A stretch of DNA of 64,000 nucleotides from Rubrivivax sp. (GCA_016790225.1 JAEUOZ010000052.1:124001-188000), one strand, 5' to 3'; positions 1-9,053 are shown, numbered from the stretch's first letter. Notes: a model not told the origin generated them from the sequence alone. Numbers and translations: made by a program.

Positions 1-1
1 A

Positions 2-466
2 GTGACGACCATCGCCACTGACGCTACGGGTGACGCGAGCAAGGAACTCGTGCCGGAAGACGACTACCGGGGGACGTTCAGGAAGCTGATTCGCAATCTG
101 ACGCCGACTGGTGGTAGCTTCGAGTCGATGGTCATCTCCTCCAAGGAGCGCAGCGACACTGTCGTGGCGCTAGACGACACGACTCGGCCACTACTTGCGA
201 GCGTTCTAAGGGCCGAGCAGGCCAAAGCCGACCCCGCTGCTGGCGAAGTGCCAGCAGAGTTCCGCGGAGTGCTTCGCGCCCTGGACCTCGACAAGGATTG
301 GCTCAAGGTCGAAGTCGAAGACGGCACCCAGGTGGAGGTCCGTCAGCTGTCCCAGGCCGTGGACGATGTCATTGGCCCGATGGTGAATAAGAAGGTGACC
401 GTCAGAGCTATCAAGACCCAGCGCGGCGAACTTCGCTTTTCCGACATCGAGTTGGCGGCGGACTGA
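2..466 (+). CDS. Unrecognised protein, possibly truncated at its start by the window edge
   Basis: The frame opens with GTG at base 2 and stays open to a TGA at 466, giving 154 residues. Because it runs to the window edge, the true start may lie outside. I do not recognise the family. The C-terminal 70 residues (from about FRGVLRALDLDKDW) have alternating strand-like segments and could form a small beta-barrel, but this is only inference. No signal peptide or membrane segment is visible. It converges with the next gene, 33 bp away. Base composition is less GC-rich than the rest of the window, which fits an accessory region. Confidence 0.6.
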   Translation: MTTIATDATGDASKELVPEDDYRGTFRKLIRNLTPTGGSFESMVISSKERSDTVVALDDTTRPLLASVLRAEQAKADPAAGEVPAEFRGVLRALDLDKDWLKVEVEDGTQVEVRQLSQAVDDVIGPMVNKKVTVRAIKTQRGELRFSDIELAAD

Positions 467-499
467 CCTACTTCCTACGCACGAAGGGACCCTCAACGC

Positions 500-1315
500 T
501 CATTGAAGAAGGGACTGCACCCATGGCCAAGCTCGGGCGCCAGCGCCAACTACTGCGAGAACCGCAGTGATGGCTCCGACCAGCCAGTGCTCTTTCAGCC
601 ACTCGCCCAAGGCTTTGAGCGACCGGCCATTGAGCTCCCACCAGGATGCAAGCGTCTTGAGGTCCCTGGCGTGAGCGCGGCTCGCGAAATTCGCCAAGAT
701 ATCGACCTTGCGGAGTGTCGACTGGTGCAGCTTCACGAACTGCTTGTTCTCGAAGGCGTCAGCTTCCTGCTTCCCCGTCAAGAAGTCGCGCGCCGTAATC
801 GAGTTGTGCTTCATCAGGCTCTCTAGCCTGGGGTGCGCGATATAGCCCACGCCGTAGATGCTGATAAGGATCCGCGACAGGTCCACGCGCTTGTCCTCAG
901 CAACGCTGGCGACGGGCTTGCCGCCCAGCGCTTTGAGCCGGTTCTCGAGCGCTTCGAATCCATAGTTGGCGTCACGCATGTTCCAGTGCAACCACCGACA
1001 GTGAGGGCGCTCGCGAACGGCATCGAAAAAGTTCTCCAACATCTCCTTCTCGAGCTGGTCATAGTGCTGCTCAATGCTCTCAAGCAGCCCTTGACGCTCG
1101 GCGATGAGATGGATTGAAAAGGACTTGGTCTGACCCGAATCGAGGTTGCGGACGGCAATTGAAGTGACGCGCGGCGACTTCGGGTTGTCATCGCGGTCGT
1201 AGAAGCTCTCGCACGAGTAATGCACGACAACCGTATGCTCGGGTGGCTGGAACACTCCGTCCAGCTGCTCTCTGGCTCGCTTCCAGCTCTTGTAGAGCTC
1301 GCGTTGTTTGCCCAT
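500..1315 (-). CDS. Unrecognised protein with possible degenerate DEDD/RNase H-like fold and a C-terminal membrane helix
   Basis: A 271-residue protein from an ATG at 1315. Three segments recall the spacing of a DEDD exonuclease: VVVHYSCESFYD near residue 30, HWNMRDANYGFEALENRL near 115, and KLHQSTLRKVDIL near 195. The usual first D-x-E motif is not intact, so activity is doubtful. Residues about 245-262 (WLVGAITAVLAVVGAGA) look like one membrane helix, leaving most of the protein on one side of the membrane. It is convergent with the gene at 2-466 and followed upstream by about 680 bp without a gene. Composition is lower in GC than its neighbours, suggesting acquisition. A role in defence or nucleic-acid processing is a guess; the family is not recognised. 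Confidence 0.65.
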   Translation of the reverse strand: MGKQRELYKSWKRAREQLDGVFQPPEHTVVVHYSCESFYDRDDNPKSPRVTSIAVRNLDSGQTKSFSIHLIAERQGLLESIEQHYDQLEKEMLENFFDAVRERPHCRWLHWNMRDANYGFEALENRLKALGGKPVASVAEDKRVDLSRILISIYGVGYIAHPRLESLMKHNSITARDFLTGKQEADAFENKQFVKLHQSTLRKVDILANFASRAHARDLKTLASWWELNGRSLKALGEWLKEHWLVGAITAVLAVVGAGARAWPWVQSLLQ

Positions 1316-1996
1316 CTTGATGCCCCAGTGAAGTGTTCCTGTTTGACTGTGCGGCGGACCTGAAGCTCACCCCTTTCGTCGACAGGCGCCCTGTGACTTG
1401 CGCTGCTCTTGCAAGTTCGGCTTCGCGCGCGACGAACCGAATGTGAAGTCAACGTCCAAGCTCCCAGACGACCGCATACCCGCGATGGTCGCTTTCGTTG
1501 GCTGGTGAGGTCGAGTCGTCGACATGCAGCGGGAGCAAGCCGCCATTTCAAGCCACGAGTTTATGGGTCAGCATCGCGCCCCATGCAGCTCGATGGGTAG
1601 GGCATTCCGGGCGGATCGCGTCACAGCGGCGCGGATTCGATTTCAACGACAGCAATGTTGCCGGAAACGTGAGTTCGATCATCGGCGGCCACCGACTCCT
1701 TTCGCTGCCGAGCAGCCATTGCGTCATCCAAGCCAAGCAGTGACCCAGCCGTGTCCGGCGCTCGGCTCACTAGGGCACGACTTGGAGCCTTGGGAGGCAG
1801 CTGCTTGGCGCATGTTCGTAGAACCCAGCGCGGCGCGAGGACTCGTCACCTAGGAGGGCTGGGGCACGACGCCCGACGGATAACCATGGCGGAGGCATTC
1901 GACGCTTTGTTGCACAACGGACCGGCTGACGCCGGTCAAAACCAGGCTCTGAGACCCCGAAAATTGACACTAAGTTGCCAGAACCCACGCCACTCC
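1316..1996. other. Gene-poor 680-bp stretch, probably decayed accessory DNA
   Basis: No open frame here has convincing codon use or a recognisable domain. The stretch is less GC-rich than the core genes to its right. Near its right end it carries a perfect hairpin (1920-1937), the string CTTTGTTGCACAA (1904-1916), and AAAATTGACACTAAG (about 1960-1974). These resemble pieces seen at insertion-sequence ends, but no complete terminal inverted repeats or transposase were found. It probably marks the junction of an acquired region with the core chromosome. Confidence 0.4.
1920..1937. repeat. Perfect 7-bp hairpin in the decayed region
   Basis: GACCGGC (1920-1926) is the exact reverse complement of GCCGGTC (1931-1937), with loop TGAC. 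There is no T-run after it, so it is not a clear terminator. It may be a remnant of a mobile-element end. Confidence 0.4.
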
Positions 1997-2635
1997 ATGC
2001 TGCGCTACCAGACCATCCCCGTCACCCCCTTTGCCCAGAACTGCTCGCTGCTGTGGTGCGACGAAACCTTGGAGGCTGCGCTGGTGGATCCGGGCGGCGA
2101 TCTGCCGCGGCTGCGCGAGGCGGTGCGCCGCCAGGGGGTGACGCTGCGCCAGATCCTGCTGACCCATGCGCATATCGATCATGCGGGCGGCACCGGGACC
2201 CTGGCGCGCGAGGACGGGCTGCCGATCGTCGGGCCGCACCCGGGTGATCAGTTCTGGATCGATGGCCTGGCGCAGCAGAGCCGCATGTTCGGTTTTCCGC
2301 CGGCCGAGAGCTTCGTGCCCACGCGCTGGCTGGCCGATGGCGATACGGTGGCTGTCGGTCGCGTGAGCTTGAACGTCAGGCATTGCCCCGGGCACACGCC
2401 GGGTCATGTGGTCTTCCATGATCCGCACACGCGTCGCGCCTTCGTGGGCGACGTGCTCTTTGCCGGCAGCATCGGCCGCACGGACTTTCCCGGTGGCGAC
2501 CATCAGACCCTGATCGACAGCATCACGCAGCGGCTGTGGCCGATGGGCGACGACACCGTCTTCATCCCGGGCCACGGGCCGGAAAGCAGCTTCGGCCGCG
2601 AGCGGGCGGGCAACCCTTTCGTGCGCGGCACCTGA
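1997..2635 (+). CDS. MBL-fold metallo-hydrolase (glyoxalase II-like, YcbL type)
   Basis: A 212-residue cytoplasmic hydrolase of the metallo-beta-lactamase fold, the small glyoxalase II-like branch. The zinc-binding signature THAHIDHAGG is at residues 56-65. It is followed by the metal ligands in CPGHTPGH, GDVLFAGSIGRTDF and the final PGHGP. These families bind two metals and usually cleave thioesters or related esters; the substrate here is unknown. The frame is open further upstream, but ATG 1997 is chosen because the family alignment starts at this Met (MLRYQTIPVTPF) and the upstream translation is low complexity. It stands alone before a LuxR-type regulator. Confidence 0.85.
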   Translation: MLRYQTIPVTPFAQNCSLLWCDETLEAALVDPGGDLPRLREAVRRQGVTLRQILLTHAHIDHAGGTGTLAREDGLPIVGPHPGDQFWIDGLAQQSRMFGFPPAESFVPTRWLADGDTVAVGRVSLNVRHCPGHTPGHVVFHDPHTRRAFVGDVLFAGSIGRTDFPGGDHQTLIDSITQRLWPMGDDTVFIPGHGPESSFGRERAGNPFVRGT

Positions 2636-2834
2636 GGCCGCTGACGAGGGCCAGGTCCGCGGGTTCGCGGGCCTCGCGGCGTGTCGAAGCGCGCTGCGGC
2701 CCGGTGTGAACAAGTCACAAGGCGTCGGCGGCAGATTCCCCACTTGCATCGGGGGGGGCTGCGTAACGTTCGCTCCATGCCAACCGCACCGCGCCACCGG
2801 CGCAGGCGGCAGGCCTCAAGAAGGAGCCAGCGAC

Positions 2835-3512
2835 ATGAACCCCAGCACCATCGAGTTTTCCGCACGCGCGCCGTCACCCGCCCTGCGCCCGGGCCTGACC
2901 GAGGCTGCCGGTGCCGCGCCGGCTGCCCTGGCGCACTGGCTGGCCCGCAGCCTGGACGAGATCGACTACGGCCTTGTGCTGATCGGCGAGGACGGCCGCG
3001 TGCAGTACGCCAACCAGGCGGCCCGCGACGCGATCGACCATCACCATCCGCTTCACCTGCCCGGCGGCCGGATCGCGGCCAAGGGTGACGATGACGAGGC
3101 GCTCTTGCAAGAGGCGCTGGCGGCGGCCTCGCGCCGCGGGCTGCGCCGCCTGCTGACGCTGGGCCTGGGCGAGCACCGGGCCAGCGTGGCGGTCGTGCCG
3201 CTGGAACTGGCGCCCGGCCTGCCCAGCGGCGCCACGCTGCTGCTGCTGGGCCGCCGCGAGGCCTGCCAACGGCTGTCGATCGAATGGTTTGCCCGCACGC
3301 ACGGCCTGACGCCGGCCGAGACGCGCGTGCTGGAGGCCCTGGTGCGCGGCGACGAACCGCGCGAGATCGCCGACAGCTTCGCGGTGGGCCTGGCCACGGT
3401 GCGCACGCAGATCGGCTGCATCCGCGCCAAGGTGGGCGCACCCAGCATCCGCGATCTGCTGCGCCGCGTGGGCACGCTGCCGCCGATGCTCAGCGCGCTG
3501 CGCATGAACTGA
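2835..3512 (+). CDS. LuxR-family regulator with N-terminal PAS-like sensor
   Basis: A 225-residue transcription regulator. ATG 2835 is preceded by AAGGAG at 2821-2826, which fixes the start. Residues about 40-150 look like a PAS domain (LVLIGEDGRVQYANQAA), followed by a C-terminal LuxR helix-turn-helix (LTPAETRVLEALVRGD then VRTQIGCIRAKVG). There is no receiver domain, so a small ligand or redox signal sensed by the PAS domain is more likely than phosphorylation. It is followed by a Crp/Fnr regulator in the same direction 136 bp later. Targets are unknown. Confidence 0.8.
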   Translation: MNPSTIEFSARAPSPALRPGLTEAAGAAPAALAHWLARSLDEIDYGLVLIGEDGRVQYANQAARDAIDHHHPLHLPGGRIAAKGDDDEALLQEALAAASRRGLRRLLTLGLGEHRASVAVVPLELAPGLPSGATLLLLGRREACQRLSIEWFARTHGLTPAETRVLEALVRGDEPREIADSFAVGLATVRTQIGCIRAKVGAPSIRDLLRRVGTLPPMLSALRMN

Positions 3513-3648
3513 AAAGTTCAACGGCGCCGCCCTGTGCGCTGCCGGGGCCGGCCTCATGGCCGGGCCAGCGAAGGACCGTAACATCGCGGGTACCTGAACC
3601 CGCGGCGGACAGGCCCTGCAGGGGGCCGACGTCGCGGCTGGTACGCCC

Positions 3649-4311
3649 ATGTCCGCTGCCCCACTGAACAAGCCCGATCCCACCGAACACCCGGCTCTCA
3701 CGCCCGCGCTGCGCGAACTGTCGCAGCGCGGCGAATTGCGGCGCTTTCGTCGCGGCGCGGTGCTGATCCACGAAGGGGACTTCGGCCAGACGATGTTCAT
3801 CATCCTGTCGGGCCGGCTGCGCGCCTACAGCGCCAGCGCGCTGGGCGACAAGGAGATCACCTTCGGCACCTACGGCCCGGGCGATTACGTGGGCGAGATC
3901 AGCCTCGATGGCGGCCCGCGCTCGGCCAGCGTGGATGCGGTCGATGCCTGCCTGTGCTCGGTGGTGACGCGCCGCACGATCGAGGCCTACCTGGCGCAGA
4001 ACCCCTCCTTCGCCTTCGAACTGCTGGCCAAGGTGACGCGCCGTGCACGCGAAGCCACGCTGAGCGCGCGGCAGATGGCGCTGGAGGATGTCTATGGCCG
4101 CCTGCGCCGGCACCTGCTGGCGTCGAGCACACCGCAGGCCGACGGCACCCAGCTGCTGCGGCCGCGGCCCACGCACAAGGCCATCGCGCAGAGCATCGGC
4201 TGCGGGCGAGAAATGGTCAGCCGCGTGCTCAAGCAGCTGGAGCGCGGCGGCTATGTCGAGCCCCGGCCGGGTGAACTGCGGCTGCTGCGCGCCTTGCCGC
4301 CCCGCTATTGA
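3649..4311 (+). CDS. Crp/Fnr-family transcription regulator
   Basis: A 220-residue protein with a cyclic-nucleotide-binding-like domain at about residues 20-140 (GDYVGEISLDGGPRSASV) and a winged helix-turn-helix at about 165-215 (THKAIAQSIGCGREMVSRVL). The N-terminal cysteine cluster of Fnr is absent, so it is not an oxygen-sensing iron-sulfur Fnr. The effector cannot be told from sequence. It may be cAMP, another ligand, or none. It is monocistronic, and the next gene is convergent. Confidence 0.85.
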   Translation: MSAAPLNKPDPTEHPALTPALRELSQRGELRRFRRGAVLIHEGDFGQTMFIILSGRLRAYSASALGDKEITFGTYGPGDYVGEISLDGGPRSASVDAVDACLCSVVTRRTIEAYLAQNPSFAFELLAKVTRRAREATLSARQMALEDVYGRLRRHLLASSTPQADGTQLLRPRPTHKAIAQSIGCGREMVSRVLKQLERGGYVEPRPGELRLLRALPPRY

Positions 4312-4403
4312 CGGCTTCAGCCGGTTCCCGGGTTTGCGCGCGGGGCGTCCAGCGCCCGCTTTCCTTCCTGGCACACCGCGGCGCGAGCCGCGGCGTCTTG
4401 CCG

Positions 4404-5354
4404 TCAGCGCCGCGACGCGGGCGCGGCCCCCTCGGCAGGGCGGGCGGGCGGGCTGAAGCGGCGTGGCGGCTTGGCTGCCGCACGGAAGACGGGCTCCATG
4501 CGCGGCAGGCGGGCTTGAATCTCGGCCACCCGCTTCTCGTTGGTGGGGTGCGTGGACAGCAGCTTGATGGGCGTGCCGCCACCCACGCGCATCATCTTCT
4601 GCCACAGGCTGATGCCGGCTCTCGGGTTGTAGCCCGCCTGCGCGGACATCAGCAACCCCAGGGCATCAGCCTGCGATTCGTCGCTGCGGCTGAAGCTCAG
4701 GCTGGCCAGCTTGCCGCCAATCTGGGCGAAGATGTCGCCGACGTCGCCAAGGCCGAAGATGGCCGCCCCCAGCCGCAGCGCGCCGGTGGTGACGAAGTTC
4801 TTGCCGATCTGTTCGCGCGCGTGCTCCAGCAGGGCGTGCGCCGCCTCGTGGCCCATGATGGCCGCCACCTCGTCGTCGTCCAGCTGCAGGCGTGAGAGGA
4901 TGCCCAGGAAGAAACCGATCTTGCCGCCCGGCATGCAGAAGGCGTTGATCTCGTTGCTGCCGATGAGGTTGACTTCCCACTGCCAGCGGCTGGCCCGTTC
5001 GTTGCAGGCCGGCGCAAAGGGAATGATGCGGTCCGCGATGAAGCGCAGGCGAAGCGCCTGCGGATGGTCGCGCGCGGCCAGCATGCGCTGGCCATCGGCT
5101 TCTCGCAGCATCTGGCGGTACTGCTGTGCTGCCGCACCTTCGACCTGTCCAGCAGGGATCGCACCGGTGTAAATGGATCGCTCGCACTCCGGTATCGAGG
5201 CCAGCGCCGCGCCGGGCGCGGCCGCCGCAGCCGCGAGCAGCGCGGTGAACCCGCGTCGCGAGGTCCGGCCGCACCAGCAGGCCGCCGGTTCGTGCGATGC
5301 GGCGGCTTCCAGATCGGCTTGACCGGCCGGGCCGGCAAGATCCAACGATGTCAT
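4404..5354 (-). CDS. M48-family zinc metallopeptidase, exported
   Basis: A 316-residue peptidase of the M48 family with the zinc motif HEAAH at residues 169-173 and a downstream glutamate in SRSDESQADALG. The N-terminus carries SRRGF at residues 32-36 before an alanine-rich hydrophobic stretch, which resembles a twin-arginine export signal. ATG 5354 is chosen over a longer open frame because AGGAG lies 10 nt upstream and the longer extension looks non-coding. M48 proteins of this size act in envelope quality control. A second M48 gene lies at 6720. Confidence 0.85.
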   Translation of the reverse strand: MTSLDLAGPAGQADLEAAASHEPAACWCGRTSRRGFTALLAAAAAAPGAALASIPECERSIYTGAIPAGQVEGAAAQQYRQMLREADGQRMLAARDHPQALRLRFIADRIIPFAPACNERASRWQWEVNLIGSNEINAFCMPGGKIGFFLGILSRLQLDDDEVAAIMGHEAAHALLEHAREQIGKNFVTTGALRLGAAIFGLGDVGDIFAQIGGKLASLSFSRSDESQADALGLLMSAQAGYNPRAGISLWQKMMRVGGGTPIKLLSTHPTNEKRVAEIQARLPRMEPVFRAAAKPPRRFSPPARPAEGAAPASRR

Positions 5355-5594
5355 GTGTCGTTCACTCCTGCCGGCGGCGGGCGCCGGCCCAGCAACGATC
5401 CCGGTATCCGGCCGGCGCCTCGTGCGTGGCCCGGCCCGGCTTTCTGAAGGCCTTTGCAGCATAGCCCTTGGGCAGCCGGGCTGCCTGAGACCGCCGCATG
5501 GCCCCGCGCCATAACGGACAGCGCTGGCTGGCGGGTTGACGGCGCCCTCTCGATGCCCTCTTGACGCGTGCCGCGGCGCCCCCAACTGGACCGC

Positions 5595-6038
5595 ATGACC
5601 GCAGCCGCCGACACCTCACACGCCCACATCGCCTGCGCGCATTGCGGCGCGCAGAACCGCGTCCCTCGGGCGCGTCTGGCCGATCAGCCCGTCTGCGGGC
5701 GCTGCGGCAGCGCCTTGCTGGATGGCCAGCCCATCGAACTCTCGGATGCGGATTTCGACCGTTACGTCAGCCGCACCGAGTTGCCGGTGCTGGTGGACTT
5801 CTGGGCGCCCTGGTGTGGGCCCTGCCGCTCGATGGCGCCGGCCTTCGAGCAGGCGGCGGCCTCGCTGCGCGGGCGCGCGGTGCTGGTCAAGGTCGATACG
5901 GATCGCAACCCGCAGCTGGCAGCCCGCTTCGGCATCCGCAGCATTCCCACGCTGGTGCGCCTGGAGGCGGGCGATGAGCGCAGCCGGCTCAGCGGCGCGC
6001 TGCCAGCGGCCCGGATCGTTCAGTTTGCGCAGGGCTGA
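5595..6038 (+). CDS. trxC: Thioredoxin 2 (zinc-binding thioredoxin)
   Basis: A 147-residue thioredoxin. The N-terminal module has two cysteine pairs (IACAHCG and PVCGRCG), the zinc-finger hallmark of TrxC. The thioredoxin domain follows, with active site WCGPC and cis-proline segment SIPTLV. It reduces protein disulfides in the cytoplasm and in this family responds to oxidative stress. ATG 5595 is chosen over an in-frame ATG at 5568 because the family N-terminus is short; neither has a strong ribosome-binding site. It is divergent from the M48 gene across 240 bp. Confidence 0.9.
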   Translation: MTAAADTSHAHIACAHCGAQNRVPRARLADQPVCGRCGSALLDGQPIELSDADFDRYVSRTELPVLVDFWAPWCGPCRSMAPAFEQAAASLRGRAVLVKVDTDRNPQLAARFGIRSIPTLVRLEAGDERSRLSGALPAARIVQFAQG

Positions 6039-6102
6039 GCCCCTGAGGCTTTCCGCCCCGCGGGCGAGTGCGCGCCGCAGAAGTCAGCCGGGCTGAGCCG
6101 CG

Positions 6103-6612
6103 TCAGGCGGGGTCGGCGGATCCGGCGTCGGTGGGCGCGCTGTCGGCGCGCCAGTGGCCGGACTGGCCGCCCAGCTTTTCCAGCAGGCGCACATCACCCA
6201 TCACCATGCCGCGGTCCACGGCCTTGCACATGTCGTAGATCGTCAGCAGGCCCACCTGCACGGCGGTCAGCGCTTCCATCTCCACGCCGGTACGGCCCAG
6301 GGTTTCCACACGGGCCAGGCAGCGCACGCCGGGGCGATCGTCGAGCCACTCGAAATCGACCGCCACGCGCGTGAGCGCCAGGGGGTGACACAGCGGGATC
6401 AGATCCGCCGTGCGCTTGGCGCCCTGGATCGCGGCGATGCGCGCGATGCCGATCACATCGCCCTTGGCGGCCTGGCCTTCGCGGATGCGCTGCAGCGTCT
6501 GCGGCAGCATCCAGATGCAGCCTGCGGCGCGGGCCACGCGATGGGTGACGTCCTTTTCAGCCACGTCCACCATGTGGGCACGGCCGGCGGCGTCGAAGTG
6601 GGTGAGCGTCAC
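6103..6612 (-). CDS. moaC: Cyclic pyranopterin monophosphate synthase
   Basis: A 169-residue MoaC, the second enzyme of molybdenum cofactor synthesis, which forms cyclic pyranopterin monophosphate from the MoaA product. Family motifs are intact: [40 protein letters not shown] and [11 protein letters not shown]. The start is GTG at 6612, with no clear ribosome-binding site. It is not in a moa cluster, but mobB, another molybdenum cofactor gene, lies at 32123. It is divergent from the peptidase at 6720. Confidence 0.95.
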   Translation of the reverse strand: MTLTHFDAAGRAHMVDVAEKDVTHRVARAAGCIWMLPQTLQRIREGQAAKGDVIGIARIAAIQGAKRTADLIPLCHPLALTRVAVDFEWLDDRPGVRCLARVETLGRTGVEMEALTAVQVGLLTIYDMCKAVDRGMVMGDVRLLEKLGGQSGHWRADSAPTDAGSADPA

Positions 6613-6719
6613 GGCAAAGGGGGCGCGGGGTGCGCGCGGAGTGGGCGGAAACAGGAACTTTACGCGGCGGCCTCATCATATCGACCGGTGCATCCCGGCA
6701 CCGGCTGAAACTCCACCGC

Positions 6720-8312
6720 ATGAAATCTCTCTTTCGTTGGGCCTGGTGCACCCGGGCGCCGGCCACCGTGGCGCTGACGCTGGCCGCCGTGCTGGCGCTG
6801 GCCAGCCTGAGGCTGGAGCCGGCGCAGGCGCAGGTGCGGCTGCCCGAAATGGGCGAGACGGTCAGTGCCAGCATGCCGCTGGGCGCCGAGCGCCGGCTGG
6901 GCGAGCAGATCTGGCAGGAAGTCCGGCGCGATCCGGCCTGGTTTGATGACCCCGTGCTCACCGATTACCTGCACCGCCACTGGTGGCCGCTGGTGGCGGC
7001 GGCCGAGCGGCGCGGCGAGATCGATGCCGAGATGCGGCAGCAGTTTGCCTGGGATGCCTTCCTCATCCGGGACCGCAGCATCAATGCCTTTGCGCTGCCC
7101 GGTGGCTTCGTGGGCATGCACCTGGGCCTCATCGCGGCGACCACGGCGCGCGAGGAGATGGTCTCGGTGCTGGCGCACGAGCTCTCGCATGTGACGCAGC
7201 GCCACATCGCGCGCAGCATCGAAAGCTCCGGGCGCCAGACGGCGCTGGGCGTGGCGGCCATGCTGCTGGGCGTGATCGCCGCTTCGCGCAGCGGCAACCC
7301 CGACATCGCCAACGCCGCCATCGCCGGAGGCCAGGCGGCCATGATCCAGGGACAGCTGAATTTCTCGCGCGACATGGAGCGCGAGGCCGACCGCGTCGGC
7401 CAGGCGCTGATGGTCGATGCCGGCTTCTCCGCCACCGGCATGCCCTCGATGTTCGACAAGCTGGACAAGGCCTACCGGCTGAACGACGCGGGCAACTTCC
7501 CGTACCTGCGCAGCCACCCGCTAACGGTTGAACGCATCGCCGAAGCGCAGGCGCGGGCCGGCATCGACCGCACGGTGCGGCTGGCCGGCGACGAAGAGCA
7601 CGAGCTGATGCGCGCCCGGGCGCGGGTGCTGATGGATCCCTCGGTGGCGCACCTGCGCTCGATCCTGGCGGCGCCCGGCAGCCAGCCGGCCGACAAGCCG
7701 CTGGCAGCCAGCGCAGCGTATGCGGCGGCACTGGCCGCCGTGCTGCTGAAGGATGGCGCGGCCACGCGGGCTGCGCTGGTGCGCCTGGACAGCGTCTCGC
7801 GCAGCCCGGCCGAGCGCCGCTGGGCTGGGCTGATGCAGGCCGAGGCCGCCCTGGCGCTGCCCACCGAGCTGCCGCTGCCATCGCCCGCGTCCGCCGGATC
7901 GGCAGACGGCTGGGCCCGGCCCGACGTGCTGATCTGGGGCCGCGTGCTGCTCGCGCGCGAAGCCACCGGCGCCGCGGCGGGCGACGGCGCCTTGCGCAAC
8001 CTGCACCAGTCCCTGCGCACGCGCGTCGTGCGCGAGCCGCGCGATGCCGCGCTGTGGGAGCTGCTCGCGGCCTGCGAGACGCTGCGGGACAACCGGCTGG
8101 CGGCCCTGCGTGCCACGGCGGAGTCCTACCTCTGGAGCGGGCGGCCGGATGCCGCCATCCTGACGCTGCAGTCTGCCCGCAGCGGCGCACGCCAGTGGCG
8201 CGAGGCCGATACGGTGGAACTGGCCGTGATCGACGCCCGGCTCAACGAGCTGCGGCGCCAGCGTGCGCAACAGCGCCAGGCGCGGGGCGAGCGCGGGCCG
8301 CGCGAGGAGTGA
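6720..8312 (+). CDS. Periplasmic M48 metallopeptidase with TPR-like C-terminus (BepA-like)
   Basis: A 530-residue protein of the BepA/YfgC type. An N-terminal signal peptide spans roughly residues 1-38 and ends in PAQAQ. The M48 domain has HELSH at 153-157 and a second metal-site region in FSRDMEREADRVG. The alanine-rich helical C-terminal half (about 300-520) resembles the TPR repeats of BepA. BepA assists or degrades outer-membrane proteins such as LptD and works with the BAM complex. ATG 6720 is chosen because the signal peptide begins there; an open frame upstream has no export signal. It is not next to BAM or Lpt genes. Confidence 0.88.
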   Translation: MKSLFRWAWCTRAPATVALTLAAVLALASLRLEPAQAQVRLPEMGETVSASMPLGAERRLGEQIWQEVRRDPAWFDDPVLTDYLHRHWWPLVAAAERRGEIDAEMRQQFAWDAFLIRDRSINAFALPGGFVGMHLGLIAATTAREEMVSVLAHELSHVTQRHIARSIESSGRQTALGVAAMLLGVIAASRSGNPDIANAAIAGGQAAMIQGQLNFSRDMEREADRVGQALMVDAGFSATGMPSMFDKLDKAYRLNDAGNFPYLRSHPLTVERIAEAQARAGIDRTVRLAGDEEHELMRARARVLMDPSVAHLRSILAAPGSQPADKPLAASAAYAAALAAVLLKDGAATRAALVRLDSVSRSPAERRWAGLMQAEAALALPTELPLPSPASAGSADGWARPDVLIWGRVLLAREATGAAAGDGALRNLHQSLRTRVVREPRDAALWELLAACETLRDNRLAALRATAESYLWSGRPDAAILTLQSARSGARQWREADTVELAVIDARLNELRRQRAQQRQARGERGPREE

Positions 8313-8510
8313 ACAGGCCCGCGCGGCGCGCGCGGCCTAGGGTCCAATGCCGAGTGGAGAGGCCTGATTTCCCCGCTACACTGGAATTCAAACCGGGCGC
8401 TGGGCATTCGTCGGGACCTCAAGCGTCCACCCGTGGTTCCAAGAGAACCTGAAGACAGGGTGTCGGCCACCCCGTTGCGACATCTAACTTTCCATCGGAG
8501 ATGCAAGCAC

Positions 8511-8933
8511 ATGGTCACTGCGAAGAAGAAGTCCGCTCCCGCCAAGAAGGCGGCAGCGCCGGCCAAGAAGGCAGCGCCCGCCAAGAAGGCGGCCGTCGCC
8601 AAGCCGGCTGCGAAGCCGGTCGCCAAGGCGGCTCCGGCCAAGAAGGCCGCCGCGCCCGCCAAGAAGGCCCCCGCGGTCAAGAAGCGCACGCCCAATGCGG
8701 CCTTCATGAAGGCACTCACGCCCAGCGCCGCACTCGCCGCGATCATTGGTGACAAGCCGCTGCCGCGCACCGAGGTGACGCGCAAGCTGTGGGAATACAT
8801 CAAGAAGCACAACCTGCAGGACGCCGCCAAGCGCACCATGATCAACGCCGATGCGAAGCTGAAGGAAGTCTTCAAGAAGGCGCAGGTCTCGATGTTCGAG
8901 ATGACCAAGCTGGTCGGTGCCCACCTGAAGTGA
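8511..8933 (+). CDS. SWIB/MDM2-domain protein with Lys/Ala histone H1-like tail
   Basis: A 140-residue basic protein. Residues 3-62 are a low-complexity tail built from AKKAA/PAKKA units like that of histone H1-like proteins. Residues about 65-140 form a SWIB domain (KPLPRTEVTRKLWEYIKKHN and INADAKLKEVF). Such proteins are common in Burkholderiales and Chlamydia and are thought to bind DNA through the tail; the role of the SWIB domain in bacteria is uncertain. The start is fixed by CGGAG 10 nt upstream. It is followed by a strong intrinsic terminator, so it is a single-gene unit, probably well expressed. Confidence 0.9.
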   Translation: MVTAKKKSAPAKKAAAPAKKAAPAKKAAVAKPAAKPVAKAAPAKKAAAPAKKAPAVKKRTPNAAFMKALTPSAALAAIIGDKPLPRTEVTRKLWEYIKKHNLQDAAKRTMINADAKLKEVFKKAQVSMFEMTKLVGAHLK

Positions 8934-9012
8934 TCGACGCCTGCCGCGCGGCGCCTGAAGGGGCACTGCGCGAAGCGTGAGCGGCTTCCTTTCGGGGGCC
9001 AGCGCCGTCTCG

Positions 9013-9041
9013 AAGCCGCCTTGTGGGCGGCTTTGGTTTTT
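9013..9041 (+). terminator. Rho-independent terminator of the SWIB gene
   Basis: AAGCCGCC (9013-9020) and GGCGGCTT (9026-9033) form a perfect 8-bp stem with loop TTGTG, followed by TGGTTTTT. It lies 80 bp after the SWIB stop and just before the convergent uvrA stop. Confidence 0.85.
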
Positions 9042-9053
9042 CCGGGCTCCCGG

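Noticed and set aside
3649..4311. Assignment as oxygen-sensing Fnr
   Set aside because: The N-terminal cysteines that hold the iron-sulfur cluster are missing.
5355..5594. TTGACG strings near 5536 and 5562 as trxC promoter
   Set aside because: No matching -10 box at 16-18 bp from either.
8313..8510. tRNA or small RNA gene before the SWIB gene
   Set aside because: No cloverleaf, T-loop or acceptor pairing could be drawn; only the ribosome-binding site is clear.
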